Positions 45,595-58,420 are shown, counted from the stretch's first letter. The stretch is 64,000 bases of DNA from Holacanthus passer (GCA_025331565.1 JAFREQ010000096.1:1054001-1118000), one strand, 5' to 3'. Notes: generated from the letters alone by a model not told the origin. A program made the numbers and translations.

Positions 45595-45800
45595 GCTTCC
45601 TCCAATTAAAAAGCATCGGGGAGTCGAACCCGCCATCTTATTTATCATATTAATTAGAAACTCCCCTGACAACAAAGAGAGGCCTACAGCTGTGGAGAAG
45701 AGGAGAGGCCTGGGAAATGAAGGACGGTTTGATTTGTTGTCTTGCTAATGTGACACCTATTATACAGGTTAGGCCTCAGATACAAAGACGCCACAACAAC
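45595..45800. promoter_or_regulatory. Candidate enhancer with SOX and homeodomain words
   Basis: TCCAATTAAAAAGC, CATATTAATTAGAAAC and GACAACAAAGAGAGGCC (ACAAAG at 45672-45677), then TTGCTAATGTGAC. Non-coding, few repeats. Confidence 0.4.
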
Positions 45801-45849
45801 ATATGGTAATTGTAAGTGTGCGTGTGCAAGTGTGTGTGGTAAATACGCT

Positions 45850-48060
45850 GATCAAAGGATCTGCCTTGACTAAGTAGATTTTGTGTTTAGTTAACCACAG
45901 CTTGCACTTTTTCATATTGGTAACACTTCACTCATGCAGACCTCTAACGTTAAACCATTACTATTGTACTGTGCCTGAAAGTTCAGTGGCTTATTGATGC
46001 TTAAAACTTTAGTAAATGATTTCTTAACCATCAATAAAATTACCAAGTTGTTATTAGTTACAATACATAAACTCATTATAATCTTTACCTTATCAAAAAA
46101 ATCACACCAAGATCTGTGTTGTGTCTTGTACCACATTTCTGACACATTATCATATTATCATACGTGACTTTCATTTCAATCTCATTCTAATATCTTCACA
46201 AATCAAAAGCCTTGTTTATTAAATGAAAACTTCCAAAAACAAACATATAAACTCATATAATAACTTGAAATATCCTTTCAACAGACTCCACACTTTTCAT
46301 GTGCTTGTTCAGTATTAGGTGTAAAGTTTAATATCTTCTGTACTGTTGGTGTGTTGGCTCCACTGATAAGAACATGATCCTTTCACCTGGTGTCTTTTTT
46401 CTTTTGTAATAATGCAATCTATACAAAATATAATTTTTAGGCAGATCCTGTGCAGCCTGTGTCCTGAAATTAGTCTGTTGACTCCTAATGAAGATGTGAA
46501 GAGAGAGAGAGATGAGGGAAAGGGGTTGAAGACTGATAGAGAGAGAGTGATGGGGTGATGTGCTCTGTAATCATGGCTCTGTTCGCCTGCTCTCTATACA
46601 GCTGTGATGGGGCTGGAGCCGTGCCCTATGGAGCACAGACGATCGGCATATTTAACGGCTGACAGGTGTGTGTGTGTGTGTGTGTGTGGATGTGTGTGTT
46701 ATGTGTGGACTACTTCCTGAAACAGTTAAAAGTACTTTTGGACCAGTACAGGAACTTTGACCTTCCAGTGGTGAAAGAGGGATTGTGAATCTGGTGAGGG
46801 CTCGTGGACTGAAAACATTTTCTGCCTTCAAAATAAAAGGCAGATGTGTTGCTGTCCGTGGTGCTGAAGCTGACAGTGGCTGCAGTGAAGGAGCTGTCCA
46901 CAGTGCTGAAACGGTTTTCTATATAACTACAGTTAGCTTCCACATCGCTCTGTGAATGGGTCGCTCTCTTTTTGTCAAGTGCCTTTCTTGCATTCAGATG
47001 TGTCGTGGTTCAGTCCACTGGCTGGCTGGTCTGTCAAAATCATGCAATGGACTCGTCGGCCAATCACGTTCGCGCTAATTTCTTGCAGATTTCCTTTGAG
47101 TTTCGTCAGAACCAATAACTTTCAAGAGGTGTAAAATCCTGTCTCATAGTGTATTAAACTTTTTTGGTGCCTTTAAAATCTGATTTATTAAACAAACTGT
47201 GGGTAATGGATGGAAAATTATTAGAGTTTATTGATAAACCTTTTTAGATTTCATCACGTCTGTTTCATCTCAAGGCATGTGTCACCCGTCAGGGAGAGCA
47301 GGAGACAGGAAAGGAGAGATAAACTGAAAGAGGAGATAAAGAAATGTAGGGAAGGAAGAGGAAAGTGTTGAATGGATGGAGGTGGAGAAGGATGCTCAGA
47401 TCTGGATGAGACAATGATAAATGGGTTGAGGATATCTCAGCTTTAAAACAGGCCTCTCGTTCTGTCTCTCCCTACAATATTTCTCTTTTGATCCAGCAGC
47501 TATTGAGATTTGATAGACATTGTCAAATGTGTGTGTGTGTGTGCGCACGTGTGTGTGTGTGTCAGTCCAGCCATCTGGTTACCAGGGCATTGTTTATTCT
47601 GTCACAGCTCAATATTTGCCCATCCATCTCTCATCCCACTGCAAACCAAGTGTGTGTGTGCTTGTAGTAAACTGTGTGTCTGTGTGTGTGTTGCATTTTG
47701 TCTTGTATTGAACACCTTGTGAATAAATCACATTTTTGCCAGTTTTTGTGGAAATAAAACAAAAGTCACATCATAATTAAACCTTTCAAATGTTTTATAA
47801 TACGTTTTTGAATTTTGTTGAAATTCAGATTTGGGGCCCAATGGGTTGGGGATTTAGTGCCACAGATGAAGGAGGTGAGTTGGAAAGTACTGACTACTAC
47901 TACTACTACTACTATAATAATAATAATAATGATGTTGGGCTAACAATCAGTATAACACTATCCAAAATGTGATTTTTATTTATTTGGCATCTGATGTGCC
48001 TTCAATCTAATGAATGCACAGTAATTATAAAGGTTATGATCAATCACCAACGGTCCTCGT
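45850..48060. other. Intergenic DNA with microsatellites
   Basis: GT runs near 46667-46700 and 47528-47562. A trinucleotide run (TAC)n(TAA)n at 47897-47930. No gene supported. Confidence 0.5.
47897..47930. repeat. (TAC)n(TAA)n trinucleotide microsatellite
   Basis: TACTACTAC.. changes into ATAATAAT.. without a gap. Confidence 0.9.
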
Positions 48061-48081
48061 AGCAATAGCAGTCTATAAATG

Positions 48082-48090
48082 ATGTGTGTG

Positions 48091-48131
<41 letters not shown>
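48082..48131. repeat. (GT)n microsatellite
   Basis: Long GT run with one CGTTT interruption. Confidence 0.95.
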
Positions 48132-48134
<3 letters not shown>

Positions 48135-48199
48135 CGGAGCCGAAGCCTTGGTGTCATTTTCCATTTGGCTGCCAATCTGCTTTATTGTGGCGAACGCAC

Positions 48200-49629
48200 A
48201 CACACACGTTTCAGCATGGAGCTCCTCACTGTTATATAGCTTTCATGTGTTTGTGTGAGCATATAGGATGGCACTGGGCTAAATGCTCTGCTTTCACATG
48301 CTCCAATAGCAGCGCACTTAACACAGGAAGGGAGAGATATCTTTGACATGGACGTTATTGCTGCCATGCCTCTCCATCTCTCTTTCCACGGCTCGAACAC
48401 TCTCATCCTTCCATCTACGCTTCCTTTCTCTCACAATACGCCGTCGCTCTTTCCTCCATTCCCTTTCTCTGTCCGGCCGTCTCTGATCTCCTGCCACCGT
48501 TTGAGCATCAAAGGTGTTGAAGAGGATTGCCATCTCACCTTCCTCCACCACGGATCCCTTCATCTTCTTCAAACAGGAAGGTGCAAAGGCTAACTGTGGG
48601 TTTCAGACATCTTCTGTTCTGTCGCCCCGTCTTGCTCCGCGTCTCGCCCTCGCTCGTCCGCCTCGGCCTTTGCTATTAGCCGAGTATCTTGGCAGAGGTG
48701 CTCTCAGATTGAGACCTACATGACCTCAGCCCTCAGATCCACTGAGTCTCAGATCGTGCTTGAGTGAGTGATGGTGTGAAAGTTTAAGTGAAATGATTGA
48801 CTTGCTTTGGTAGATTTATTATATTTAAATGTCTGTTGCTGTATTATCAGAATGAGAAAATGAGAGTTTAAGTTTTTTTCAAGGTGGAAGCATTTTCACA
48901 ACTTGATCTTCTTCTTCCTCTTCTTCTTCTTCTCATGCAAACTCGCAATGCAAGTTGTAAACAGCAGGAAGAGATTTCAGCATTTTAAAATGCAAACATT
49001 TTTCTTGACATTCACAAATTCCTCACTTCACATATCATCTGGTTTTGTCTGTCTTAGTACGTTGCATTATCATTGTCGGGCTGCAAGTGTGTGTAAGTGG
49101 GTGACCAGCCAGTGATCCTGACAGCTGCTCTCCACTGTTTAAACACAAACACACACACACACACACACACACGATTTATTTATAATGAGTGTTTGCTGAC
49201 TGTACAGTATGAGCACCTGTGTGCACAGCCATGGACAAACACTTCTATCACTGAGCTGAAAGTTAAAGTGGAAATCCTTTAGAGCCTCGCTTTTTCTATT
49301 TAGCCTCCATCTGTGGTGTTAAGAGCTGCGGTGCTTCTCCCCTCCAGGAGATCAGCTGTCAGTCAAACAGCGCCGGCGGTGCTGTGACTCTTTCCATTCA
49401 TTTGTAATGGATACCTCGTCTTTCTGAAAAGTTATGTCAGACATGAATAACAATTGGAAGGATAAGGAATAAAATGGATAGTGTGAAGTATTAGCTTTAT
49501 TACCACAGTGTTATTTATGTGTTTGTGTAGGATTATATGGGATTATAAGACATTCTGATGAGCTAAACCTCTGGGGTGTGATGCTCCAGAGTGCCCAAAG
49601 GGCCTAGACCTTACATGCTAAACACCCCC

Positions 49630-49660
<31 letters not shown>

Positions 49661-50182
49661 CAACCTTTACCCTGAACCCATTCCTCATCTCTGCGAAAGC
49701 GGACTCTGAGTGAATGGCCTCACTAAAGGCTTTTTAATAGACTGCTTTGTGTCAGGGAAACTCTGGGTGACAGGGGTGAGTCACAAGGGAGACATGGGGG
49801 AGGGGGGAGACAGTGAGAACAGCTCATTGAAAAACTAACTGAGCGGAGAATCAGTGTTCGCTGTGCTATTGATCCTTAAACACATAAGAATTTATACAGT
49901 ATGGATAAAATATTTGAATATGTATTTTGATCCATTCCTGAATAGTTGGTTTTTCCAGGGTCCCAGGTGTTGGCTAAAGGGTTCAAGACCGCTCACGTTT
50001 CGCTCGCAGCTCATAATCACGATGACGATGAAAGCTTTTCCTATTTGCTGCTTCCCTGTCAGACAAACACTCTGCATCAAACCTTCATTTTGTTTGAATG
50101 CTGTTTGTCCTTGTCAGAGATTATACAACATTCAGGCTTCAGAGAAATTTGAAATAGCTTGAAATAGCTCCTCTAAAATGCA

Positions 50183-50216
<34 letters not shown>

Positions 50217-50980
50217 ACACACACACATGGAATGCCCTTTTTAAATAAATGGTATGAAATAGTTGGATCATGCTAAATGAATATGCATTTATCTGTGTTC
50301 TATAGATTTATTGTATCTACAGTTTTTAAGTGTCTGTTGTACACTACAGGTACAGGACTTGCATGTCCACGGGGACATGTTTGCAACACAATGATCCCTC
50401 ATATTCAGGTGATTCATACTAAACATGTGGTGAACATTTGCATCTCAATATGATAAAAACAAAACAAACAAACAAACAAAAAAGCCAGTGTCCATCTTGC
50501 TTCCATTTATATTCACTCAACACGTTGTATTCTGGCTACGCTGCTATAGCCTATTTACTTTTACTTCATTTTAAATGCAGAGTAAAGAGCAAGTTAATAA
50601 CCATCCAACCATCATGTGTGGTGTCAATTAGCTATTAAGTTTTCATCTATTACTGACATTCAAAATTACACATATTCACAGATGTCATACGTGTCCTTGG
50701 TCTCCAGATGTGGTTTGGCTGATCGCATTCTTTTCGCATTTTGGCGACGTTCAACAGCTGCACATTTGGCTGTCAAGCTGCGACACCGGAGCTTCTGTGA
50801 GTAAACAACTAGTAAATAACACAACGCGTGGCGTGTGAACGGCTGACGGCCTTTTGGCACATTCACATCGTATCAGAAAATGAAATGAGACGACTTCGCT
50901 TGAAAAGTTTTCAGTACATTCATTTGCAAAATTTTTCTTTGTGCATCTGTTTGTTGCAAGTGGAAGAGCAGGCTGTACAT
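48200..50980. other. Intergenic DNA with CA microsatellites
   Basis: CA runs at 49147-49173, 49629-49660 and 50185-50226. Otherwise no supported gene or element. Confidence 0.5.
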
Positions 50981-50984
50981 TAAT

Positions 50985-51115
50985 GTTAGGGTTGGTGGTT
51001 TGATCCCCTGCTTCTCCTCTCCATGTGTCAAAGTGCCCTTGAGCAAGACACTGCATGGTGGACATGGTGGTTTAGCTGTATGTTAGTGTGTGTGAAGCAT
51101 TTGTCCAACTCGCAC
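50985..51115 (+). mobile_element. Decayed tRNA-derived SINE
   Basis: A B-box-like GGTTTGATCCC (50998-51008) is followed by CCATGTGTCAAAGTGCCCTT and GAGCAAGACACTG, a core common to a widespread fish SINE family. 5' and 3' ends are decayed. Confidence 0.5.
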
Positions 51116-51179
51116 TAATGCAACTCATCCGTCTGATCTCAAAGATTTTTGCTTGTAGAACCATGTCATCACTTTTTTC

Positions 51180-51430
51180 ACACACACAATTTGAGTATTT
51201 CCTGAGGCGCCGCTCATTGGTCTAAGAAAGATGCCACGATTTCAGGTCAGCGCAAGGTGACATGTTGGACTGCATCATCTTCGGGAAGGCGATACGTTTT
51301 GCCGTGTATTCCTATCCCCTCTCTGCCGCCGAGTGTGCGAATGAAGACATTTATTACAACAGAGACACAGAGGATTAGCAGAGGGCTTAAACCATTCTCA
51401 TGGTAATGCGCGGAAGCTGGGAGCGCGCAG
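51180..51430. promoter_or_regulatory. Candidate conserved non-coding element
   Basis: GC-balanced, low-repeat block with CGCTCATTGGTC and TTTATTACAACAGAGAC. Weak motif evidence. Confidence 0.22.
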
Positions 51431-52309
51431 ATAAACACAAACACTCACCTTATCAAAACACCCAGACCTGAAAGACTACTCCTTAACGGCACCGACAGAC
51501 CGGCTGAGAGACACTGACAGAAAACAGGAAACGGACGGGGAGAGAAAAAGACGTCAGTGAGCTGCGGCAGATTATGGCCTCATTCAAAAATGATGTTTGG
51601 ACAATGAAATCGTTCGAGGGCGCAGCCATCGTGTTTAAATCCAAAAGGTGTGACGCTATTGTGCAAGTTAATGCAAAAAAAAGAAAATACTTTTCACACA
51701 TTTGACAACTTGACATTTAAGGTACTGGTGGTAGTTTCATTTTAGATATGTAATCATATCTGGTTTACTTGTGCATCAGTCTATCATGCTAATACATTCA
51801 CACTCAAGCTTATTTATTACTTTCATGGCTTTTTTTCGGTCAGTATGTGTTTTTAATTTTTCCCTCTGATGACTGATTGATTTCTCATCTCAGCTGATAA
51901 TAAAGCTGTGCGTGAAAGGCTCCCTGCCTCTGTAATCCACAGCATCCTCTCAGCTCCAGGCGATCCACTTTGTTCACCTTCTCAACATTGTAGTCAGACA
52001 ACAATCTCAGCCACCGAATCTGCGTCTCTCCAAATCTTCTCTCTTGGCGTCGGGTTTATTTTTGGCTGCTTGAAGAGCTCTGGGGATTTTTACATCCCTC
52101 TTTTCAATGGAGTCCCTCTTTTGAACGTCAGCGTATCATAGAGCGAGCAAGTGAGGAGGAGCAGTAAAGCCTGAACGTGTGGAATCTGACGTGACTTTGA
52201 GCAACATTTTTGTGTTTTACTGTCAAGAAAATGCCCTGAAAGAGTCATCGGTGATTGTGTTTTGTCTGTCTGTCGGTTCAGTTCTGTGTTGCATGAAGGT
52301 ATTTTGGGG

Positions 52310-52555
52310 TCCAGTCTCAAGTCTGTCAGTGCCGGTCTCCATTCTCAAGTCTTTTGGATCAAGTCATTCAGGTCAAGTCCAAGTTAAGTCATGAGTCTTT
52401 TAGGTCAAGTTTTCCACCACATGGCTCAAGCTTTTCAGTGCAAGTCCCAAGTCTCAAGTCCTTCAATTCAAGTCCAAGCCAAGTGACAAGTCTTCATATG
52501 AAAAATGTCTTTGTCATTCTCAAGTCTCTGTCAACAACTTGACTGACACATGGAC
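52310..52555. repeat. CAAGTC-rich degenerate tandem repeat
   Basis: CAAGTC/CAAGTCT words recur every 6-20 bases (TCTCAAGTCTTTTGGATC, GGTCAAGTCCAAGTTAAGTC, CCCAAGTCTCAAGTCC). Typical of a fish minisatellite-like family. Confidence 0.7.
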
Positions 52556-52949
52556 TTGAAATGGGGTTAGGGTTGGTGACCATGTACCTGGATTCACACT
52601 TTAAATGTGTTTTCTTTAAGATGAGGCTTTGTATAAACTCCAGTGATGAAGAGTTTTCCATCAGGTCTTGATCAGAGGGGATGAAGCACAAAGATTTGAC
52701 TCATTCATGAGTTTCACACATGGAGGAGCCTTTTGGTTTGATGCCATCAAGAAGAGTTCTTTGTACCGAGCTTCAGTCCCGTCCACAAGGGATGTAAACC
52801 TTCGCGGTGTCCATACCAGAACCACAGGACGCACATACGCACACGCTCTTCTTCCTCCCTCCACCCCGACTGCCAGTCTTCCCCACAGTGACAGAGATGT
52901 AGCTTCCAGATCTCTCCCCTGCCACCTCTGATTAAGGCCGCCGTGGGCG

Positions 52950-53230
52950 AGACACACCTGTACAGCTGATGGGAGACAATGCCGCCGCTTCCTCCCAGAG
53001 ATTGATTTTCTCCATTAAAACGGGCCCTTTGTCTAAAAACCCTGCACCCCTTTTGTTATGCTAAAGAGAAGATGGAAGATTTCCAATTCAATTTGGGCTG
53101 AGCCGAGGGCCGGTCAGCTATATGGGCCTCCATTGTTCCGGCCGAGCCCGCTGGGACGAGGCTAGCGTCTCCCAAACGCCAATTAAGCCGGACGGAGAGA
53201 CGGACAGGGGGGATAATTGACAGGCAGGAG
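52950..53230. promoter_or_regulatory. Candidate SoxB1/POU-responsive enhancer
   Basis: Non-coding block with TTTTGTTATGCTAAA (53051-53065), which fits the SOX-POU composite CTTTGTTATGCAAAT at 12 of 15 positions. It also has CCTTTGTC (53027), CATTGTTC (53131) and CCAATTAAGCC, TAATTGACAGG homeodomain words. The closest match to a known neural/pluripotency enhancer grammar in the window. Confidence 0.45.
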
Positions 53231-53549
53231 AAAGGCGGCCTTCTCCGTCTCTGTCTCATCATTGAAAAAGAAAATCAAAGACAAGGAGCAGCAGAGAGGA
53301 GGAGAAGTGAGGGATGAGAGGGAGAACAAGGAGGAGAAGAGTAATAACCTGTAATATGTTGCCCAGAGCAAATTCAGATTACATGAAGTGTTTAGCTCAC
53401 GTACGCGACTTCGGCCCACCAAGAAGAGACGACCAGAACTCAACGAAAAAGCTCGAGTATTGCTTGATTTAATGTTTGTGAAAAGTAAGCCCAGCCGTCG
53501 TATAAATTACACTTTAACAAGGTGCTAATTTTGCTGTAACTTTCTTCCC

Positions 53550-53770
53550 AGTATCTTCATCCTCCCTCATTAACCTGTCACGGGTCCACTCACACGTTAA
53601 TTACCTGAAAATGTATCTAATTAAGGGTAATTTAAGTTAAATCGTTAAATACGTCCTGCTACCTTTCTGATGTCTCCCAGAGAGGTGTACTAATAAAGAC
53701 TTGTTATCTAAATAATCTGCAGCGCGTTTTTATGAAATCTGTCTCCTCTTTCTAGTGTTGGAGTAATGAA
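53550..53770. promoter_or_regulatory. Candidate conserved non-coding element
   Basis: ACGTTAATTACCTG, GTATCTAATTAAGGGTAATT and GTTAAATCGTTAAAT: clustered homeodomain words in low-repeat DNA. Confidence 0.38.
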
Positions 53771-54009
53771 GCGGTTGTGATGCAAAGTCGTGACTTGTTT
53801 TCTCACTGAAGTCAATGTAGTTTGTTTTCCTTTAACATACACACAAAAACTGATTTCCTCATATTGAGATGCAAAATTTGAAAATCATTCTCAAAAATCA
53901 AGTCCAGTTTCATTTGCAAAGGCCATTTGCATTTGTGGCTTCCAACAGTAGATTAGAAACATACTTTACCTTTTGCAGGACGATTGCAGTGATGGTCTGT
54001 CTGTTTGTT

Positions 54010-54370
54010 TGTTGGACAGTTTGGTCCAGACTGAAATATCTCATCAACTATTAAACAGGTTGAAATGTGGTGCAGACATTCACGATTCCCCAACAATGAA
54101 CTCCAATGACTCTGGTGTTTGGCGACTTTTCCTCTAGCAACACCACCAGATTTGTGATTTTGATTGACATGCTTCAACATTTATTGGATGAATTGCTGTG
54201 AAATTTGTTACAGACATGAATCAAGCTGAATGTAATAACTTAATGATTCTTTCATTTTTCCTCAAGTGCTGTCATTAGGTCAAAATTTCAATTTGTCCAA
54301 TAGTTTGTTTCATGACCAAGTACCTTCAAAACTAATGACATTCCCATCAGCTTAAGCTCTACTTTGTGTT
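54010..54370 (+). mobile_element. Fish interspersed repeat with internal tandem unit
   Basis: AGACTGAAATATCTCATCAAC, ATGTGGTGCAGACATTCA, CTCTAGCAACACCACCAG, then a second unit TTGGATGAATTGCTGTGAAA, TTACAGACATGAATC, AGGTCAAAATTTCAATTTG. Two related units of about 130 bases. Recalled as a common teleost repeat; family name not assigned. A further fragment lies near 57440-57580. Confidence 0.6.
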
Positions 54371-54756
54371 TAGTACGGATGTCTTGGTCTTGTTTCCATT
54401 CATTTTTGCACAATATGAAAATCAACTGACCCTTGAATCTTCACATCACAGTCTGCATTCATTCATACGATTCATTATCTTAACGCGGTGATGCAAGTTA
54501 AGTGTAGATTGATTTGAAAAGTCACTGCATTACCTTCTAACAACCAATTAACAAAAACAGTGCAGACTTGTTCATTCAATGGGTGCTCGTATTCAAACAG
54601 GTCGTTACAGTTTGAATATTTCATCGTTTTGCACATTTGAACAAAAGTCAAACTAGGTTTATATTGTATAAAATGAATGGGAAACTACTGAACTGACCTG
54701 GAACAGTAGGAAAAATATTGTTGGAATTAGATTCATTCAAACATTCAATTTGTCAA

Positions 54757-54778
54757 AGTACAAAAAAAAAAAAAAAAA
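54757..54778. repeat. Poly(A) run
   Basis: About 18 A residues; no retroelement recognised on its 5' side. Confidence 0.8.
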
Positions 54779-54809
54779 CCTTTATTATCCTGACACGATT
54801 AAAAACTAA

Positions 54810-55000
54810 GATCAACGCGTGCTGACCTCACATCGGCCTTCTACCTGAGCTCGTATCAGGAGCGCCCGCTTTGTGTTTCATCGCCGTCGTTTCCAATTAG
54901 CACTTCCTCCGTGAGAACCGCTTTCATGTGCCATAAAACCTGAGCTGAGAGGCTTGATTTGAGCCTGAAAAGGTTTTTGAATCTGTTCTTTCAAAAATCG
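54810..55000. promoter_or_regulatory. Weak candidate non-coding element
   Basis: GC-balanced segment with TTTCCAATTAGCACTTCC. Little else to support it. Confidence 0.22.
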
Positions 55001-55469
55001 CAGATGATTCCGGCGATACGGCCACAAAGACGTGCAGTTACCTGCTCTCCTCCGTTTCTCCACTCAGAGCTTTGTGAAGAAGTGAAGCACATTCAGACTC
55101 AACTGCTTCTTTTCATTCGGAAGATACAGTTTCTTTTAATATAACTGATCAGAAACTGGCCTGTAAAAACCAAACACCTCCATGAATCATGTCTCAGATT
55201 TGGTTTTCATATTCTAAGATGGGTATATTAAAAAAAAATCACATGATAACTTGTAACAGCATGGGGAACTTATTTAATATTGATTGATCTTGATTTCACG
55301 AGTCAGTTTCTTCACTCACACTGTTTTCTTTGTATTTACATGTGCAGCAGTGGTCGTGAAAAAATCTCTTTCACTACTTCCTCTCCTCCAAACCGTCTTT
55401 CTCTCTCGCTCTGTTTCTCTCTCGCTCAAATCATAATGCCCCCCCCTCCCTCCCTTCGCTCTCTCCCTC

Positions 55470-55560
55470 TTTGCTGGCTTGTGACAGACGGCCTAATAGG
55501 ATTTAATAAGCCCCATTTGCATGTCAGCCTTTTAGATTTTCTCTAAGAAAGAAAGGCAAT
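55470..55560. promoter_or_regulatory. Candidate element with perfect octamer
   Basis: GGCCTAATAGGATTTAATAA then CCCCATTTGCATGTCAGCC: a perfect POU octamer ATTTGCAT beside a homeodomain-like palindrome. Flanked by a GGGA/GAAA purine minisatellite (55560-55680). Confidence 0.35.
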
Positions 55561-55561
55561 A

Positions 55562-55680
55562 GGAGGGATGGGGGGTGGACAGAGAGAGGGAGGGAGGGAT
55601 GGTGTGAAGGAACAGAAAGAAGGAGAGAATGAAAGAAAGGAGGGAGGGAGGGATAGGAGTGAGCGTGACGATGGATGGAT
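55562..55680. repeat. Purine-rich GGGA/GAAA minisatellite
   Basis: Degenerate GGGAGGGA and GAAAGAAA words over about 120 bases. Confidence 0.75.
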
Positions 55681-55759
55681 TGGTTTAAGGAGCCATTTCT
55701 CTTTTGATGACAACCATTATACCGACTGCTTTAAAAATATATACCGGAGTCAATATTGT

Positions 55760-56876
55760 TCTTAAAAATACTGTCTCATTCTGTCTTATCTATTTTTCTC
55801 CTTAACTCAGATCAGGATTCACTCCAGTGTGGTGTGGAATTCATTATTCTGGTTGTTTCAGAGTCGGACGCGGCAGCTTCACGTCACTTCCACCGAGTGG
55901 CTTTTTGTGCTTTTTGTTTTAGCACGACGGAAAAGTCAAGGTTCTCAAAAACTAGACAAAGAGATATCCGGTATTACATGACGATCAAAAGTCATCATGT
56001 TGAAAGAGCTTATTGTTCCCGTCTACACTGCGACGGCCAATCTCTGTTTTCAATTTCATCCACTTTGGAGAGTTTTTTTGTGGCCATTTTTGAGGTGGTT
56101 GAAATGACTGAATAAAACAGCAACGGCCATTTGTTTAAATGTTAAAAATGACCTATGTTTCTTGACTAGTGGCCTCTTGTGAATGTTGCCTCAGGAGCAG
56201 AAGTAGTTGGACACTTTTGTCCTGCAAAGCTTGTTGGTTTGGAGGTTTATCAATGGTTTCTCTTCACCACGACCTTTTCCTAACCTTTACCAAGGGTGAA
56301 GGAGTGCTTATTAGCTTTAAGTCAGTTTTACATCACCTTTGTTCCAACTCTTGTTCGTGGAATCTATTTCTGATTTGTTGTCTCACATTTGCTTCCTGTA
56401 AAAACTCAATTGCTTCAACCTCAAATTTCTGTCTTCAACCTTTATTGAAAGTGTGTTTAGGTCACTGCTTTATGTTGCATTCCCATACACAGTGTGACAC
56501 AAATTTTGAGCTGATATCTCTTAATATAAATGATATGAAGAACATCTTGTGATTTTGATTTTTTTGAGTTTGTCAGAATTTCCCTTTTGCTGAAATGTTT
56601 ATTTTGCGGTACAGTATATCATGTTCCAGTCCTCACATGGATAGTAATACAAACCAAAGGATGTATATGTGTGTGTGTGTGTGCGTGTGTGCACGTGTGT
56701 GCATGTGTGTGAGCGACAGAGGGAGACTATAAGCAGGATAAAAGGTCCAGCCAAAAACCACGAGTCTCCACACACACTCACACACTCAGTAATCCCCATG
56801 TTGGTAGCTGATGTTTATTGCCGTGTAATAGGATCAGAATGAGGCAGCGTCAATATCAGAGCAAACATCTCACACA

Positions 56877-56880
<4 letters not shown>
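55760..56880. other. Intergenic DNA without supported genes
   Basis: Open frames at 55756-56115 and 56169-56552 are 119 and 127 codons but lack domain motifs, splice logic or start context; not called. GT run at 56666-56690. Confidence 0.45.
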
Positions 56881-56913
<33 letters not shown>

Positions 56914-57136
56914 AAACACAAACACACAATCGCTGATCAAACATAGCCCAGGAAACATTGTGATCCAGGAGAGATGAGAGGACTAATCCTTTTAGCCTTC
57001 TAAGAAGACTCTCCTCCTCCTCCTCCTCTTCTTCTTTCTCTTCCAGGCTCGCTTCCTCAGTCATTCTTCTTCTCTGCCTTTCTCTTTCTTCTTCTCTTTC
57101 GCTTGACAACATTGTTTTCCGCTCTCTCCAAGGACA

Positions 57137-57240
57137 AGGCAGGAGAGAGAGAGAGAGAGAGAGAGAGCTGAGCTAAGTATACATAGTGTGTGTGTGTGTA
57201 TGTGTGTGTGTGTGTGTGTGTGTGCGTGCGCGCACGCGCG
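57137..57240. repeat. (GA)n then alternating (TG)n(CG)n tract
   Basis: GA run 57140-57168. From 57186 to 57240 purines and pyrimidines alternate without a break, ending in CGTGCGCGCACG, a 12-base palindrome. Strong Z-DNA-forming composition. Confidence 0.9.
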
Positions 57241-57249
57241 TTAAGAGTA

Positions 57250-58230
57250 GATTGATCTGTTTGGTTTGCCGAGAGATTAGACCTGATAAATCCTCCTTTT
57301 AAACCAAACCTCCCTCCTCAGCCTCCTCCCACCTACACGCTGCATCCGTCTGAACATTCCTTCAGGTTTGCTCAGAATTCAGCCCAAGCTGTTAAAGTCC
57401 TGCAGGGCGAAACCAAATTTTGGACCAAAGTGTCTCATAGCTGATATTTATGGCTTGTTTTTGCCAAACTGCTAATGCACAGGTGCATGAAATTTAACAT
57501 GGAAGTTTGTGGTTCTTCATGATCTTGGTGACCTCCTGACCTTTTGTCTAGCACTGCCAACATTTCCCTTTGTCCAACATGAGACTCTCTGTCACATCTC
57601 TCTTAGAGCAAAGGCAGAAATCACATGATATCACTACTCCACATTAGTTTCTTTTCCCCAATTCTTCTCTAACTTTAAGTAGTTTTACCTGCATGAACTT
57701 AACCAAACTAAACAGAAGTGGCAGATTGGAAAATTTCTCTCATAAAGGAAAGACGGGTTGTTTTGGGAAGCAATAACAATTAGATATTAGGACAATTTAA
57801 TTTCAAAAGTTGTTCAAAAAACAACTACAAATTTGAAACTGGATAAATTTGTGAAATTAATTTCAATCAGAATATAAATGTAAACATGTTTTGAGCACAT
57901 ATATAGAAATTTGTAGAAACCAGATTTGACAAACAAAAAAACTTTTGCGTCACTGATTTTGTTTCTCTCCATCTGACTGCGCTGCTTTCACACAACAGTC
58001 GTTTGTTTTTGCTGTATGTCTTTGTCATTAGCTTTTCTTTAATTTTGCTGTTCCTTCTTTCTTTATATTCAAAGTTGAGGGTCACATTTTTATGGTGTGT
58101 TTTAATATGAGGTGATTTTTCTCCTGTTCAACAACCTGTATTTCGTGTGCATCCATCCCGCTGAACACACACATTAAAAAAAGACAGTATTATTATTGCA
58201 TATCACATTCACATGTTCATGTAAATGCTC
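57250..58230. other. Intergenic DNA
   Basis: Includes a repeat fragment (about 57440-57580, related to the 54.0-54.4 kb element). Otherwise nothing supported. Confidence 0.45.
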
Positions 58231-58289
58231 GCTGCTACATACAGTACATGCTTGTGTGTTTTTGTGTGTGCGTGTGTGTGTGTGTCTTC

Positions 58290-58420
58290 AAACAGAGCAG
58301 CGAGTGCTTAATGAATTTACTTTGCTCTGATTGGAAATTAATTAAAACAGCCTCAAACAGACAGCCGCCCACAGGGAGCCACTGGCAACACACTGACAGA
58401 CAGATTACTGCTCGCTGGAG
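58290..58420. promoter_or_regulatory. Candidate conserved non-coding element
   Basis: GTGCTTAATGAATTTACTTTG and GGAAATTAATTAAAACAGCC in low-repeat DNA. Confidence 0.3.

Noticed and set aside
55756..56552. 119- and 127-codon plus-strand frames as genes
   Set aside because: Low-complexity composition, no motifs and no neighbouring exons.
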